From the NCBI GenBank assembly GCA_900498245.1, contig LS998015.1, positions 1,247,864 through 1,301,214 on the forward strand: a DNA stretch of 53,351 nt. Direction: 5' to 3'. The stretch's first letter is position 1; every line of letters starts with the position of its first letter. This document shows positions 1 to 7,951 of this stretch, piece by piece. Both the position numbers and the translations under genes were made by a program. The stretch comes from Candidatus Zixiibacteriota bacterium. GTDB lineage: Bacteria; Zixibacteria; MSB-5A5; GN15; PGXB01. Under the pieces are notes generated by a model. The model saw only the letters and a list, made by a program, of their open reading frames with translations, ran no database searches and was not told the origin of the DNA.

Positions 1-377
1 AATTTTTCCGGCAACGGCCCCGATTCCCGCAGGATATGCCCTCCGTCCTTGCCATCAATGAATGGCACCACCAACGCCCCTTCATCAGGCAGATAATCGA
101 TAATTCTCAGAATATTGGGGTGATCCAGAAGGCACAGGATTTTGGCCTCCTTGGCGAATTTATCCCGCGACTGGACCCGCTTGAAGAATTTTATTACCAG
201 CCGCTGTTCCGGAAGATTGACGTTGTAGCCATCGTAAACTTCGCCGAAGCCCCCTCCCCCGATATAAGATCGAATCTTGTACTTTCCCCCAATCAGCCAG
301 CCCAGGATTCCCAGCGGATCATTACCGCCTCCGGGGCCGGCCTCTTCGGGAGAAGTCTTAGAAAAATCATCTGACAT
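1..377 (-). CDS. Ser/Thr protein kinase, N-terminal fragment (runs off window)
   Basis: The reverse strand opens with ATG at 377 and stays open to the window edge, giving 125 codons of an unfinished protein. After a Gly/Pro-rich leader of about 30 residues comes the start of a Hanks-type kinase domain: a glycine loop IGGGGFGEVY, the invariant lysine in LVIKFF, and the C-helix glutamate in KFAKEAKIL. The catalytic HRD and DFG motifs lie outside the window. Kinases of this family phosphorylate Ser/Thr on cytoplasmic partners. PpkA-type kinases are known to control some T6SSs post-translationally. This gene is divergent from the T6SS locus, so a link to it is only an inference from position. The kinase-fold assignment is firm; the substrate is unknown. 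Confidence 0.9.
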   Translation of the reverse strand, partial: MSDDFSKTSPEEAGPGGGNDPLGILGWLIGGKYKIRSYIGGGGFGEVYDGYNVNLPEQRLVIKFFKRVQSRDKFAKEAKILCLLDHPNILRIIDYLPDEGALVVPFIDGKDGGHILRESGPLPEK

Positions 378-672
378 ATTGGTTCCCCGCTTCTTCCCCG
401 ATAATATTCGATGTTAAAGACATCGGGCCATCTCGCTGCCGAATGCATAACTAATATTGATTGGCCCTTGGAACTCCCGATAAACTAACCAATTCCCGAT
501 ATTTTACGCAAGTTTTTTTTGCGTGACAGTATTTTGAGCCCGGAATCGGATTTTTCCCTAATAGATTACAGTATTCCCCGATTTGGGATAGCTGAAACTC
601 TTCAAATTTAAATCTTGATTCCGGGCCCCGGTTTATCTATGATAATTCTGTCTAATCAAGTAAGGAGGAGAA
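378..672. other. Divergent intergenic region, kinase / DUF4412 gene
   Basis: About 295 bases lie between the divergent starts at 377 and 673. I see no ORF or RNA gene. The part next to 673 carries a promoter-like pair and a strong Shine-Dalgarno (AAGGAGGAG, 662-670). The part next to 377 is AT-rich with a run of eight T near 513-520. Any promoter for the kinase should lie here, but I could not place it convincingly. Confidence 0.5.
615..643 (+). promoter_or_regulatory. Sigma70-like promoter for the DUF4412 gene
   Basis: TTGATT (615-620) and TATGAT (638-643) are separated by exactly 17 bases. Each matches the sigma70 consensus in four to five of six positions. The predicted transcript would start near 650, just upstream of the ribosome binding site at 662-670 and the ATG at 673. 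This is read by eye; no start-site data exist. Confidence 0.45.
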
Positions 673-1611
673 ATGAAATATCTATGGTTGGGCACGGCAA
701 TTCTCTTTTTAGCCGGATTGATTCCGGTGGCCCACGCCGATGTCACGATTAAAAAGACCATGTCTTTCGAAGGAATGATGGGGATGGGCGGAAATGTTAC
801 CGAGGAAACAGAATATATTAAAGCCAATATGAGTTGTAGCGACAAGACAAATAAAACGACCGGCGGAATGATGGGCAAAAAGGCCAAGGAATCGAAAGAT
901 GTCCAGATCACCCGGTTGGATAAGGGACTTATCTGGAACCTTGATATCGCCAAAAAGACCTATACGGAAATGCCTCTTCAATCCATCAAAGACATGATGG
1001 ATCAGGCCAAGGATGCCCCTGACATGCCGGAAAATGAAGAACCCTCTGAGTCCGACGATTACGAATGGACTACCGATATTAAGACGGTTGAGGGGACCAA
1101 AGATATAAATGGATTCCCGTGCCACGGAATTATCGGGACGGCCATTGGAATAAATAAGAGAGATCCCTCTGATAAAATGCGTATCACCTATGAATTCTGG
1201 GGGACCGATAAGGTTCCCGGCAACCAGGAATTGGATGATTATTACAAGGCCTATGCCAAATCCCTCGGAGTGGATGAATTCCAGAGCCAGCAGGCGATGG
1301 ACCAGATGACGCGGAAATATTCCTCACAATTCGGCGGAATATTTACCGACAAAATGAAGACCGCCGGCGGATTTCCCATTAAAGTGACGATGAAGGTCGA
1401 AAAATCGGGCGGCGGCGATCAAGAAGGTAACGAAGCTGCCGCCAAAGCGATGGCCAAGATGAGCGGTCTATTCGGCGGAAAAAAGGGAGCGGAAAAGTCG
1501 GCTGACGGCATGATGACCATGTTTTCCACCGATACCGAGGTGATCGGTGTCGAGGCCGGCTCCATCCCGGACAGCAAATTCGAGGTTCCCGCCGACTATA
1601 AGAAAAAATGA
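673..1611 (+). CDS. Secreted DUF4412-type protein
   Basis: The 312-residue product starts with a classical signal peptide (MKYLWLG..., hydrophobic core, AHA-D cleavage near residue 22), so it should be periplasmic or exported. The body has the pattern of DUF4412 proteins: an early EETEYIKANM stretch, a later segment in which a metal- or ligand-like word (KGLIWNLDIAKKTYTEMP) describes a beta-rich fold, and a C-terminal half rich in Met, Gly and Lys. The start is fixed by a near-perfect Shine-Dalgarno three bases upstream. It reads in the same direction as the T6SS locus but is separated from it by a palindrome and a second candidate promoter, so it may be an independent gene. Function is unknown. 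Confidence 0.75.
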   Translation: MKYLWLGTAILFLAGLIPVAHADVTIKKTMSFEGMMGMGGNVTEETEYIKANMSCSDKTNKTTGGMMGKKAKESKDVQITRLDKGLIWNLDIAKKTYTEMPLQSIKDMMDQAKDAPDMPENEEPSESDDYEWTTDIKTVEGTKDINGFPCHGIIGTAIGINKRDPSDKMRITYEFWGTDKVPGNQELDDYYKAYAKSLGVDEFQSQQAMDQMTRKYSSQFGGIFTDKMKTAGGFPIKVTMKVEKSGGGDQEGNEAAAKAMAKMSGLFGGKKGAEKSADGMMTMFSTDTEVIGVEAGSIPDSKFEVPADYKKK

Positions 1612-1627
1612 AGCGTTCCGAACGCTT
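1611..1627. terminator. Palindrome at the end of the DUF4412 gene
   Basis: AAGCGTTC and GAACGCTT form perfect 8-base arms around a single C, starting in the stop codon. In RNA this would fold as a stem of about six pairs with a five-base loop. No U-run follows, so as an intrinsic terminator it is weak. A protein-binding dyad is equally possible. Confidence 0.35.
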
Positions 1628-1636
1628 GATTTAAGG

Positions 1637-1675
1637 TTGACTTAAATTTCCGCAATTTTTAGTTTGTAGCGGAAA
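1637..1675 (+). promoter_or_regulatory. Candidate T6SS promoter overlapped by an inverted repeat
   Basis: TTGACT (1637-1642), a 17-base spacer and TAGTTT (1660-1665) form a plausible though weak -10 sigma70 promoter. An inverted repeat TTTCCGC (1647-1653) / GCGGAAA (1669-1675) is laid over the spacer and the expected start site (about 1672). That is where a repressor would act. It is the only promoter-like element I see directly before the first T6SS gene, which starts at 1702 behind an AAGAGGGTGG ribosome site. Confidence 0.35.
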
Positions 1676-1701
1676 TATCCTGAAATTCAAGAGGGTGGAT
1701 A

Positions 1702-2763
1702 ATGGGTAAACCTGCGGCCCGCGTGGGGGATATGACGACCCACGGCGGATCCATTGTTGGTCCCGGCGCTCCGACCGTACTGATTGGAGGCATGCCGGCG
1801 GCTCTGGTCGGAGATAATCACGTCTGCCCCATGCAAACGCCCGGTACTCCGCCAATCCCGCATGTCGGCGGGCCAATCATGCCTCCGGGGGCCCCGACCG
1901 TGCTCATTTGCGGCAAACCGGCGGCCTGCGTCGGAGACATGTTAGTATGCACCGGTCCGCCCGATTCTATCGCTCCGCCCGGCTGTCCGACCGTCCAGAT
2001 CGGTGCCGGGGGAGGTGGTGGGGGCGGAGCCAGCGGCGGCGGGGGAGGAGCCAAAGCCAAAGCCGCCGAATCCAAAGTAGACGAGAATCATTATCTTGAT
2101 GTCAAGTTTGTCGACAAGGGAGGCAAACCGATTACAGGTGTCGGATATATGGCCAAGGCGCCCGATGGCGGTGTTACGCAGGGGGCGGTCACAGGACAGG
2201 TCAAACAAAGCGGAATTCAATCCGGGAATTATGAAATAACTCTCAAAGCCGTGACTAAGGCGGCCTGGTCCGCCAAGTCGGCGGCGGTTGGGGATAAAGT
2301 CAAATTGATCGCGGAGACAGCCGGTATCGACGCCGGCGAAAAGGCCGAATTGCAGATTTTCATTCGTGATACCGGTCACGCCGACACTCTCCTGGCCACC
2401 CTGCAGGGATCGGTACAAAGCGATAAAATTGAGGCCCAGTGGGAACTGCAGCTGACTGACGAATATCTCAAAATTCAGCAAGCCAAAGACGAAAAAGGAA
2501 GTTATTCCTCGCCGACCTTTTACTATATCGTCAAGACCGCCGGAGTTATCGGGCGCTCTTCGGTTCTCGAATATAAAGACTATATCGAACTGGAATTGAA
2601 AGACGAAGACGGCAATCCGGTCAAAGGCGCCGGTTACAAGATATTTCTTCCCAACGGGGCGGTTAAAGAAGGAACGCTTGATTCCAACGGCTATGCCAAA
2701 GTTGATAAAATCCCCCCGGGAAATGTCAAAGTTGTCTATGATGTGAGAAAAAGCACGCGATGA
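1702..2763 (+). CDS. Double-PAAR T6SS spike-tip protein with Ig-like extension
   Basis: This 353-residue protein caps the VgrG spike of a T6SS. Residues 1 to about 105 hold repeated PAAR elements: KPAARVGDMTTHGG, GAPTVLIGGMPAALVGD.HVCP, then GAPTVLICGKPAACVGDMLVC and CPTVQIGAG. Cys/His residues are spaced as for the zinc at the needle tip. A glycine-rich linker (about 106-125) joins it to a 220-residue C-terminal extension. The extension ends in a transthyretin-like module (DEDGNPVKGAGYKIFLPNG...IPPGNVKVVY). The same extension is found in the product of 7952-8839, so the two are paralogous. In other bacteria such extensions dock effectors on the spike. The gene is first in the T6SS operon and lies 19 bases before the metallopeptidase gene. 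Confidence 0.93.
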   Translation: MGKPAARVGDMTTHGGSIVGPGAPTVLIGGMPAALVGDNHVCPMQTPGTPPIPHVGGPIMPPGAPTVLICGKPAACVGDMLVCTGPPDSIAPPGCPTVQIGAGGGGGGGASGGGGGAKAKAAESKVDENHYLDVKFVDKGGKPITGVGYMAKAPDGGVTQGAVTGQVKQSGIQSGNYEITLKAVTKAAWSAKSAAVGDKVKLIAETAGIDAGEKAELQIFIRDTGHADTLLATLQGSVQSDKIEAQWELQLTDEYLKIQQAKDEKGSYSSPTFYYIVKTAGVIGRSSVLEYKDYIELELKDEDGNPVKGAGYKIFLPNGAVKEGTLDSNGYAKVDKIPPGNVKVVYDVRKSTR

Positions 2764-2782
2764 CAGGATTAATTGCTTTTCT

Positions 2783-5700
2783 ATGACCAAGTCAATAAAT
2801 ACGCTCGCAAAAAAAAATCTGGCGACCACGCACGAAAAGTACTCCGAGCAGGTGAAACGCGCCAAAGTCGAAATCCTGGAGATGGAAGATGTTCTCTTCC
2901 ATCTTAACAGCGCCGTTATGCTTCCCGACAAACCGGAAGGAAAAAGCTCTTCACAGGGGGACAAAGACAAGGAACTCGATAAAAAGCAGCAGAAATTGAG
3001 CGGCTTGAGGGCCCTGGCGATAGTCTTTCGTCAGTATGAATTTGATCCCCGCAAAAAAATTCTGATCGCCGCCCACACTGATACTTCGGGCGAGGTAGAA
3101 CCGAATTTTGTTCTTTCCGACAAACGCGGCAAAAGTGTGGTCAGTCTTTTATCGGGCGACAAGGAAACCTGGGCCAAGACCTGCGCCGTTCAACACAATG
3201 TCGAAGACTTCCAGCAGATAATGAAATATTTTTATCGCAAACGGGGCTGGGAATGTAATCCGGGGAGTATCGACAATAAATGCGGCGACAAAACCAAAAA
3301 AGCGGCCAAAAATTTCTTCGATGCCTATCGGACCCTTCACGATGATCCGAAAAGAAAGGCCGAGTTTTCCGAATCGCTGCCGCCCGGACTGCATGAGAAT
3401 ACCAAATGGCCGGAAATCGCCTGGAAAGCCGTCTATGACTTCTATATGGATGAACTGTGCCAGATATTGCAGATAAAGCGATCTCATCTGGAAGGTATGC
3501 GCAAGGACCGGATCAACGCCCGCTGGGTCGATCCCAAACGACCGTATGTGGCCTGCGGCGAGTCGTTCCCGCTTCAGCATCCCGAAAAAAGCAATTATCG
3601 TTCTCAAAAGAACCGCCGTGTGGAATTTTTGTTTTTTAAGGACAAAGAAAGTCCCGAGAAGATCGACTGTCCCGCCCAAATAAAGACCAAGCATGTGGCC
3701 TCGGAATGCCCCCTTTGGTACGACCAGCATATGACAGTCGAATATGTGAATCCCGATTATCTTGATTGCGCCGCCTTTCATCTGAAATTCAGTTACTATG
3801 ACCGCATACAGCAGGACTTTCTTCAGGTTCCCGAAGGACTGCACCTGTACGCCTATAAGGTCGGTGACGCCAAACCCCTGGAAACGGGACATGATTACAG
3901 CGACGGGATATACACGATCCGGGTCCTCAATCTTAAAAAAAATGACACCCTCTATTTTGCTTTCAGCACCATTAAGTCCAGCGGAAGTCCGATCAGACAA
4001 TGGGTATATACCAAGGATAAGACGGCCACGCCCGTTCTGGTAGAAAAAACCGCCGATGAAATCTCCAAACTCGACTTCACCGCCCGGTTGAATTATTACG
4101 ATCTTCCCCCGGAGTGGCAGTCACGCAACTACTTTACTCGTCACGACGGCAAGGAAGAGGCGGGCGACAGTTTTGAAACCATTTTGAAAAATTATAAGCC
4201 GTTCGGGGGCAAAGCAACCGCGCCTGATAAGCCGCTGGTTTTTTCGCTCGATGACATTATCCTGGTCGATGATCAATTCGGTCAGGATATAAACAACGCG
4301 GCCGGGGATAAACCGCAGGATCTGGATCATACCGATACCAAAGTGGATCTTTCGGCCAATTCACGGGTGGCGATCCTTTACCTTGACGGACAGAAAGATT
4401 ACGATATTGATATATTTAAACCGCTGACCAGCCATCCCTATTTCAGCGATATCAAATTCACAAAAAACCTGATCACCGACAGGATAAATGAAAAGGGCAA
4501 ATTACGGTTTCCTCTAACGGCGATTTTTTGCAGTTCGTTTTACTTAATCAGCGACAAACGGACCAAAATTACGCCAAAATTCAAATTCGCTCAGGGGCAT
4601 ATTCTGGGAGCACGGGCGGCGGTTCTGAATGATGCGGCCATTCATTCTTTTTCGGCAGTGAGCGCCAACCCCAACGATGGTACCGTTGCCGCCGATATGA
4701 AAGATTATGTCCAGTCTTGGTGCGGCAATTATGAACTGCACTATGTGCATAAGTGCGGGGTGCGCAAAAGCAATATCGACGGCAAGGAAAAACCCCTGTC
4801 ATATTTGATAATTTATTGGAACGGGCGATACGCGGTCCGCTCCGACAGCACGGCCGCCGAACTGGGGGCCAATTGGCGGGAAAATCATGAGAAGTTCGGA
4901 ATCACCAATTCCATGACCCGCACCAACCGTCCCTATCTGATCGAGAAAAAGGACGGATCGGCTGATATTATCATCAGACCATATTATTATTATGAGGCAA
5001 AACTGGTAACAAAAGAGACGGCACCCGCGGCCGCCGGCGGTAATTGGGCTATCGAGGGAGTCGGCGGCAAACATAAGTGCCGGGTGGAGGTATCCAAAGT
5101 CGCCGGGGCCTGGATGCAGCCGGCCCTGGCCAAGTTTCATTTCGCCAATTATCAGGCCGAAGCCGGGTATTATGGATCGGATGCCTATGTCGATGTCGAT
5201 GGCGCCACTTATACTCCCTTAACCAATCATCATGAAATGGGCCACGCCACCGGCCTGTTTGACGATTATCTCTATAATGCCGAAATTTATAAAATTGCCG
5301 ACGGCAGTACGCTCCATACCTTTTTCGGATTGCCCCGATTTAGTCACCCCTTTACGGCGCCGGGTGGGCCGTACAGCCTTGATTTTCTCGCCCGCATGTA
5401 TAACAATAGATCTCCCCGTATGCGCGATTACTGGCATTTTATAAACTGGATTAACGACGAATCGGGCGACGCCACCAATAAGAAATTAAAGAAATTCCTC
5501 GACGGGACCGTGTTTAAACTATCATACAAGTATAAAAAGGATGCCGCCGACAAATTGCTTCTGCTCGATCTCTGGGATACTAAATATCGCGACACCTGCA
5601 AGCCGGCTTATGAGACCGATAACTTCGGCTTTACCGGGGGCGGAACCGGAAAGGCCGACCTGTTGCTCTATCGGTTGGGTGGGGGAGAGACGGCCAATAC

Positions 5701-6265
5701 GCTTGATCCGAAACAATTGGATGATCCGGCGCGGGTCATGAATCCGCGGGTTGTATTTGACGGCATCCTGGTGGTCCGCCATAAGCTGGGCATCCGATTT
5801 GCCAACGATACCCATGTCTGGAATCTGGCGGCCCTGTCAACTTGGCTCAAGCAGTTTACCCAGAAACCGCTTCGCGACCTGGACAAATTTTATCTGGAAT
5901 GCAGCCGCGACAATGATTTCAAACGAATCATAATGCTGTTTATGCCGCACTATCAGGTCTATAATGCCCCTGTTCCGACACCGACGGCCGATTGGGTGAC
6001 AGCGGCGCCGGCCGATTCCCATTTTAATCTGATAATCAAAGCCAATCCGGGGAAAGCCGGGCCGACTCTGACCGCGGCGGGGAAAAACCTTACGGTTGAT
6101 TACGATATTGATAAGACCACTCTGGTCAAATACCTGATCGGGAAGACGGCCGCCGGCGCGATAGATAAGAATGATTTTCCGTCAATATTGACCTGGGCGA
6201 AAAACACTTTGGGGCTTACCCCGGCCTCCGGTGGCGGATGGTTCAGCATGAAGGATTTGCCTTGA
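2783..6265 (+). CDS. OmpA-like / zinc metallopeptidase protein, candidate T6SS effector
   Basis: The 1160-residue product has no signal peptide, as expected of cargo loaded from the cytoplasm. Residues about 35-285 resemble an OmpA C-terminal peptidoglycan-binding domain: a beta strand, AHTDTSG.....N..LSDKRGKSV near residue 98, and a closing NRRVEFLFF near 277. It is interrupted by an insert that looks like a PG_binding_1 motif (GDKTKKAAKNFF, about 175). The middle is beta-rich and unrecognised. At residues 817-829 is HEMGHATGLFDDY, which fits HExxHxxGxxD: two zinc histidines (817, 821), catalytic Glu818 and a likely third ligand Asp827. The gene sits between a PAAR gene and a lipoprotein gene inside a T6SS locus. 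I infer an anti-bacterial effector acting in the periplasm or cell wall; the substrate is not known. Confidence 0.8.
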   Translation: MTKSINTLAKKNLATTHEKYSEQVKRAKVEILEMEDVLFHLNSAVMLPDKPEGKSSSQGDKDKELDKKQQKLSGLRALAIVFRQYEFDPRKKILIAAHTDTSGEVEPNFVLSDKRGKSVVSLLSGDKETWAKTCAVQHNVEDFQQIMKYFYRKRGWECNPGSIDNKCGDKTKKAAKNFFDAYRTLHDDPKRKAEFSESLPPGLHENTKWPEIAWKAVYDFYMDELCQILQIKRSHLEGMRKDRINARWVDPKRPYVACGESFPLQHPEKSNYRSQKNRRVEFLFFKDKESPEKIDCPAQIKTKHVASECPLWYDQHMTVEYVNPDYLDCAAFHLKFSYYDRIQQDFLQVPEGLHLYAYKVGDAKPLETGHDYSDGIYTIRVLNLKKNDTLYFAFSTIKSSGSPIRQWVYTKDKTATPVLVEKTADEISKLDFTARLNYYDLPPEWQSRNYFTRHDGKEEAGDSFETILKNYKPFGGKATAPDKPLVFSLDDIILVDDQFGQDINNAAGDKPQDLDHTDTKVDLSANSRVAILYLDGQKDYDIDIFKPLTSHPYFSDIKFTKNLITDRINEKGKLRFPLTAIFCSSFYLISDKRTKITPKFKFAQGHILGARAAVLNDAAIHSFSAVSANPNDGTVAADMKDYVQSWCGNYELHYVHKCGVRKSNIDGKEKPLSYLIIYWNGRYAVRSDSTAAELGANWRENHEKFGITNSMTRTNRPYLIEKKDGSADIIIRPYYYYEAKLVTKETAPAAAGGNWAIEGVGGKHKCRVEVSKVAGAWMQPALAKFHFANYQAEAGYYGSDAYVDVDGATYTPLTNHHEMGHATGLFDDYLYNAEIYKIADGSTLHTFFGLPRFSHPFTAPGGPYSLDFLARMYNNRSPRMRDYWHFINWINDESGDATNKKLKKFLDGTVFKLSYKYKKDAADKLLLLDLWDTKYRDTCKPAYETDNFGFTGGGTGKADLLLYRLGGGETANTLDPKQLDDPARVMNPRVVFDGILVVRHKLGIRFANDTHVWNLAALSTWLKQFTQKPLRDLDKFYLECSRDNDFKRIIMLFMPHYQVYNAPVPTPTADWVTAAPADSHFNLIIKANPGKAGPTLTAAGKNLTVDYDIDKTTLVKYLIGKTAAGAIDKNDFPSILTWAKNTLGLTPASGGGWFSMKDLP

Positions 6266-7497
6266 GACTTTCAAGGATTTATAAAATAAGCGTCGTTATC
6301 AATGTGCTGGCGATGTCATTATTGGGAGCCGGATGCAACGGCAGTGACACGAGAAAGAGCCATGATAACGGAAAGGAACAGATAACAAATATGGAAGATT
6401 TATACCCTGTAATATTCGGTGACCCCGCCCGAACCTCATTCATCGATGCCAGATCATCCAGCAAAGGCGAGGTCGGCTGGGAGATTCCCCTTAACGATAA
6501 GGCTTCGCCGCCTTTTGGTCCCCGGGCCATTCTGGTCTCGGGAAGGCAACTTTTCGTCTATTCTGATTCGATGCTAAGTTCTTTTAATACCGAGGGGAAG
6601 TTGATCTGGTCGCGCCCCATCAGGCCGGAGTCCCCGGTCGGCATTGCCGGCGGCAATATATATTTTCGCAAGAAAGACAAAATCGACTTAATCCAGGGCG
6701 TGACTTTAGCCGGTCAGGATTTGCCCGGTACATATTGGCTCCTGGAATCGGATATTTCCTGTCGCCCCATTTACTTCCAGCCCCTGGATAGTGATTTTCT
6801 ATCCGTTTCATTGTGTATCGGCCCACCAGAAGGACAGCCGCCGGTCTCTATTCCGTATCGAAAAAAATATGAAACCGAATCGTACCTCTGGTCGGATCAG
6901 GTTAATGGCACGCCGCCGCTCGCGCCGTTGTACATTATTTCTCTGAATAGATTCATTCTATTTGCGCAGGAGGAAGTAGTCGTCTATAACGCCGCCAAGA
7001 CCGACTGGCAGGCCGACATATTCGGCCGTTTTAAATATCCTTTTGAAAAAATAATTCAGGCCGGCGCCGATAAAAACGGTACCATTTATCTGATTGGGGT
7101 AGCCGAGGGGAAAATTAATCTGGTTACCATGTCATCGCAGGGCGAAGAAATGTGGCGCTGGATCGGTGGTTCGCCGGATAGCTATCCGAGCGCCCAGCCC
7201 CCCATAATTGGTATTGACGGTTTGGTTCATCTCCCCTTCGGGCGTACTCTGAATTCCATTAAAAATGGCTCAGTGGTTCGCGAATTCTCCATAGAGAAAA
7301 AATTAATCACGTATTGCACGGCATTGGCCGACGGATCGATTCTTATCGTTGCCGAAGATGAACTTCACCGGGTCGATGGCGAAGGAAAACAAATTTATGG
7401 ATTGGCATTTGAGCACCGTCTATTGACCCCGCCGGTCATCGATCAAAACGGAAATGTATATGTTGCCACGGCCGATTCTCTCATACGGATTGAATAG
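6262..7497 (+). CDS. Beta-propeller (PQQ-like repeat) lipoprotein
   Basis: I start this gene at TTG 6262, giving 411 residues. It overlaps the previous stop (TTGA) and has AAGGA at 6251-6255 with ideal spacing; the upstream in-frame ATG 6238 lacks a ribosome site. The N-terminus is then a clean lipoprotein signal, with hydrophobic core and lipobox LGAGC. The mature part contains repeated short beta units such as LFVYSDSMLSSFNTEGKLIW, GTIYLIGVAEGKI and GNVYVATADSLIRI, typical of PQQ/WD-like propellers. It is probably anchored in a periplasm-facing membrane leaflet. Being translationally coupled to a candidate toxin, it could be its immunity protein, but propeller lipoproteins are also common scaffolds. 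The fold is likely; the role is open. Confidence 0.75.
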   Translation: MRLSRIYKISVVINVLAMSLLGAGCNGSDTRKSHDNGKEQITNMEDLYPVIFGDPARTSFIDARSSSKGEVGWEIPLNDKASPPFGPRAILVSGRQLFVYSDSMLSSFNTEGKLIWSRPIRPESPVGIAGGNIYFRKKDKIDLIQGVTLAGQDLPGTYWLLESDISCRPIYFQPLDSDFLSVSLCIGPPEGQPPVSIPYRKKYETESYLWSDQVNGTPPLAPLYIISLNRFILFAQEEVVVYNAAKTDWQADIFGRFKYPFEKIIQAGADKNGTIYLIGVAEGKINLVTMSSQGEEMWRWIGGSPDSYPSAQPPIIGIDGLVHLPFGRTLNSIKNGSVVREFSIEKKLITYCTALADGSILIVAEDELHRVDGEGKQIYGLAFEHRLLTPPVIDQNGNVYVATADSLIRIE

Positions 7498-7509
7498 GGG
7501 GACAGATGT

Positions 7510-7938
7510 ATGAGCAATCAGAATGATCTCTTCAAAATAACCCTGCCTGATACCTGGAAGGACAGGACCGTGCATACTTTCATGGGCCCCGAAGACAGCG
7601 GCGTCCAGCACAATATGACGCTTGTTATCGATAAGGAAGATGAATATTTCGACCTTCAGGGATACGCCGCGGAGCGCCGGGATCAAATTCTGGAAACATT
7701 GCAGGGCGTTGACATTTTAAAGGACGAGCAAAAATCACTGGCCAACGGCACCGTCGCGTGGGAATTGGTCTATAAATGGATTCCAGTGGAAGGCACTGTA
7801 ATTTTTCAAAAGATGCTTTTTGTCCTGGTCGATAACGCGATTTACACTTTTTCCGGCAATTTTTCAAAAAAGACGATTAAGACTATCGGCGTAGAATTTG
7901 AAAAGATTGTGGAAACGTTCACCCCGATGAAAATATAG
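7510..7938 (+). CDS. DcrB/DUF1795-like T6SS chaperone (Eag-like)
   Basis: The 142-residue protein has no signal peptide and shows the DcrB/DUF1795 pattern. It opens with FKITLPDTWKDRTVHTFMGP, has a central QGYAAERRDQILETL helix, and then alternating strands ending in FEKIVETFTPMK. In T6SS loci this family includes the Eag chaperones, which hold the hydrophobic segments of PAAR- or membrane-type effectors until they are loaded on the spike. That fits the neighbour two genes downstream, which encodes a large protein with several hydrophobic segments. The gene starts 12 bases after the lipoprotein stop. Family assignment is good; the exact client is inferred. Confidence 0.82.
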   Translation: MSNQNDLFKITLPDTWKDRTVHTFMGPEDSGVQHNMTLVIDKEDEYFDLQGYAAERRDQILETLQGVDILKDEQKSLANGTVAWELVYKWIPVEGTVIFQKMLFVLVDNAIYTFSGNFSKKTIKTIGVEFEKIVETFTPMKI

Positions 7939-7951
7939 CCGATGAGCAATT

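Noticed and set aside
36-374. 112-residue plus-strand ORF at the left edge
   Set aside because: It is the shadow of the minus-strand kinase, whose glycine loop, lysine and C-helix are unmistakable.
1942-2970. 342-residue minus-strand ORF opposite the PAAR gene
   Set aside because: It runs antisense to the PAAR and metallopeptidase genes, has no ribosome site and shows no domain.
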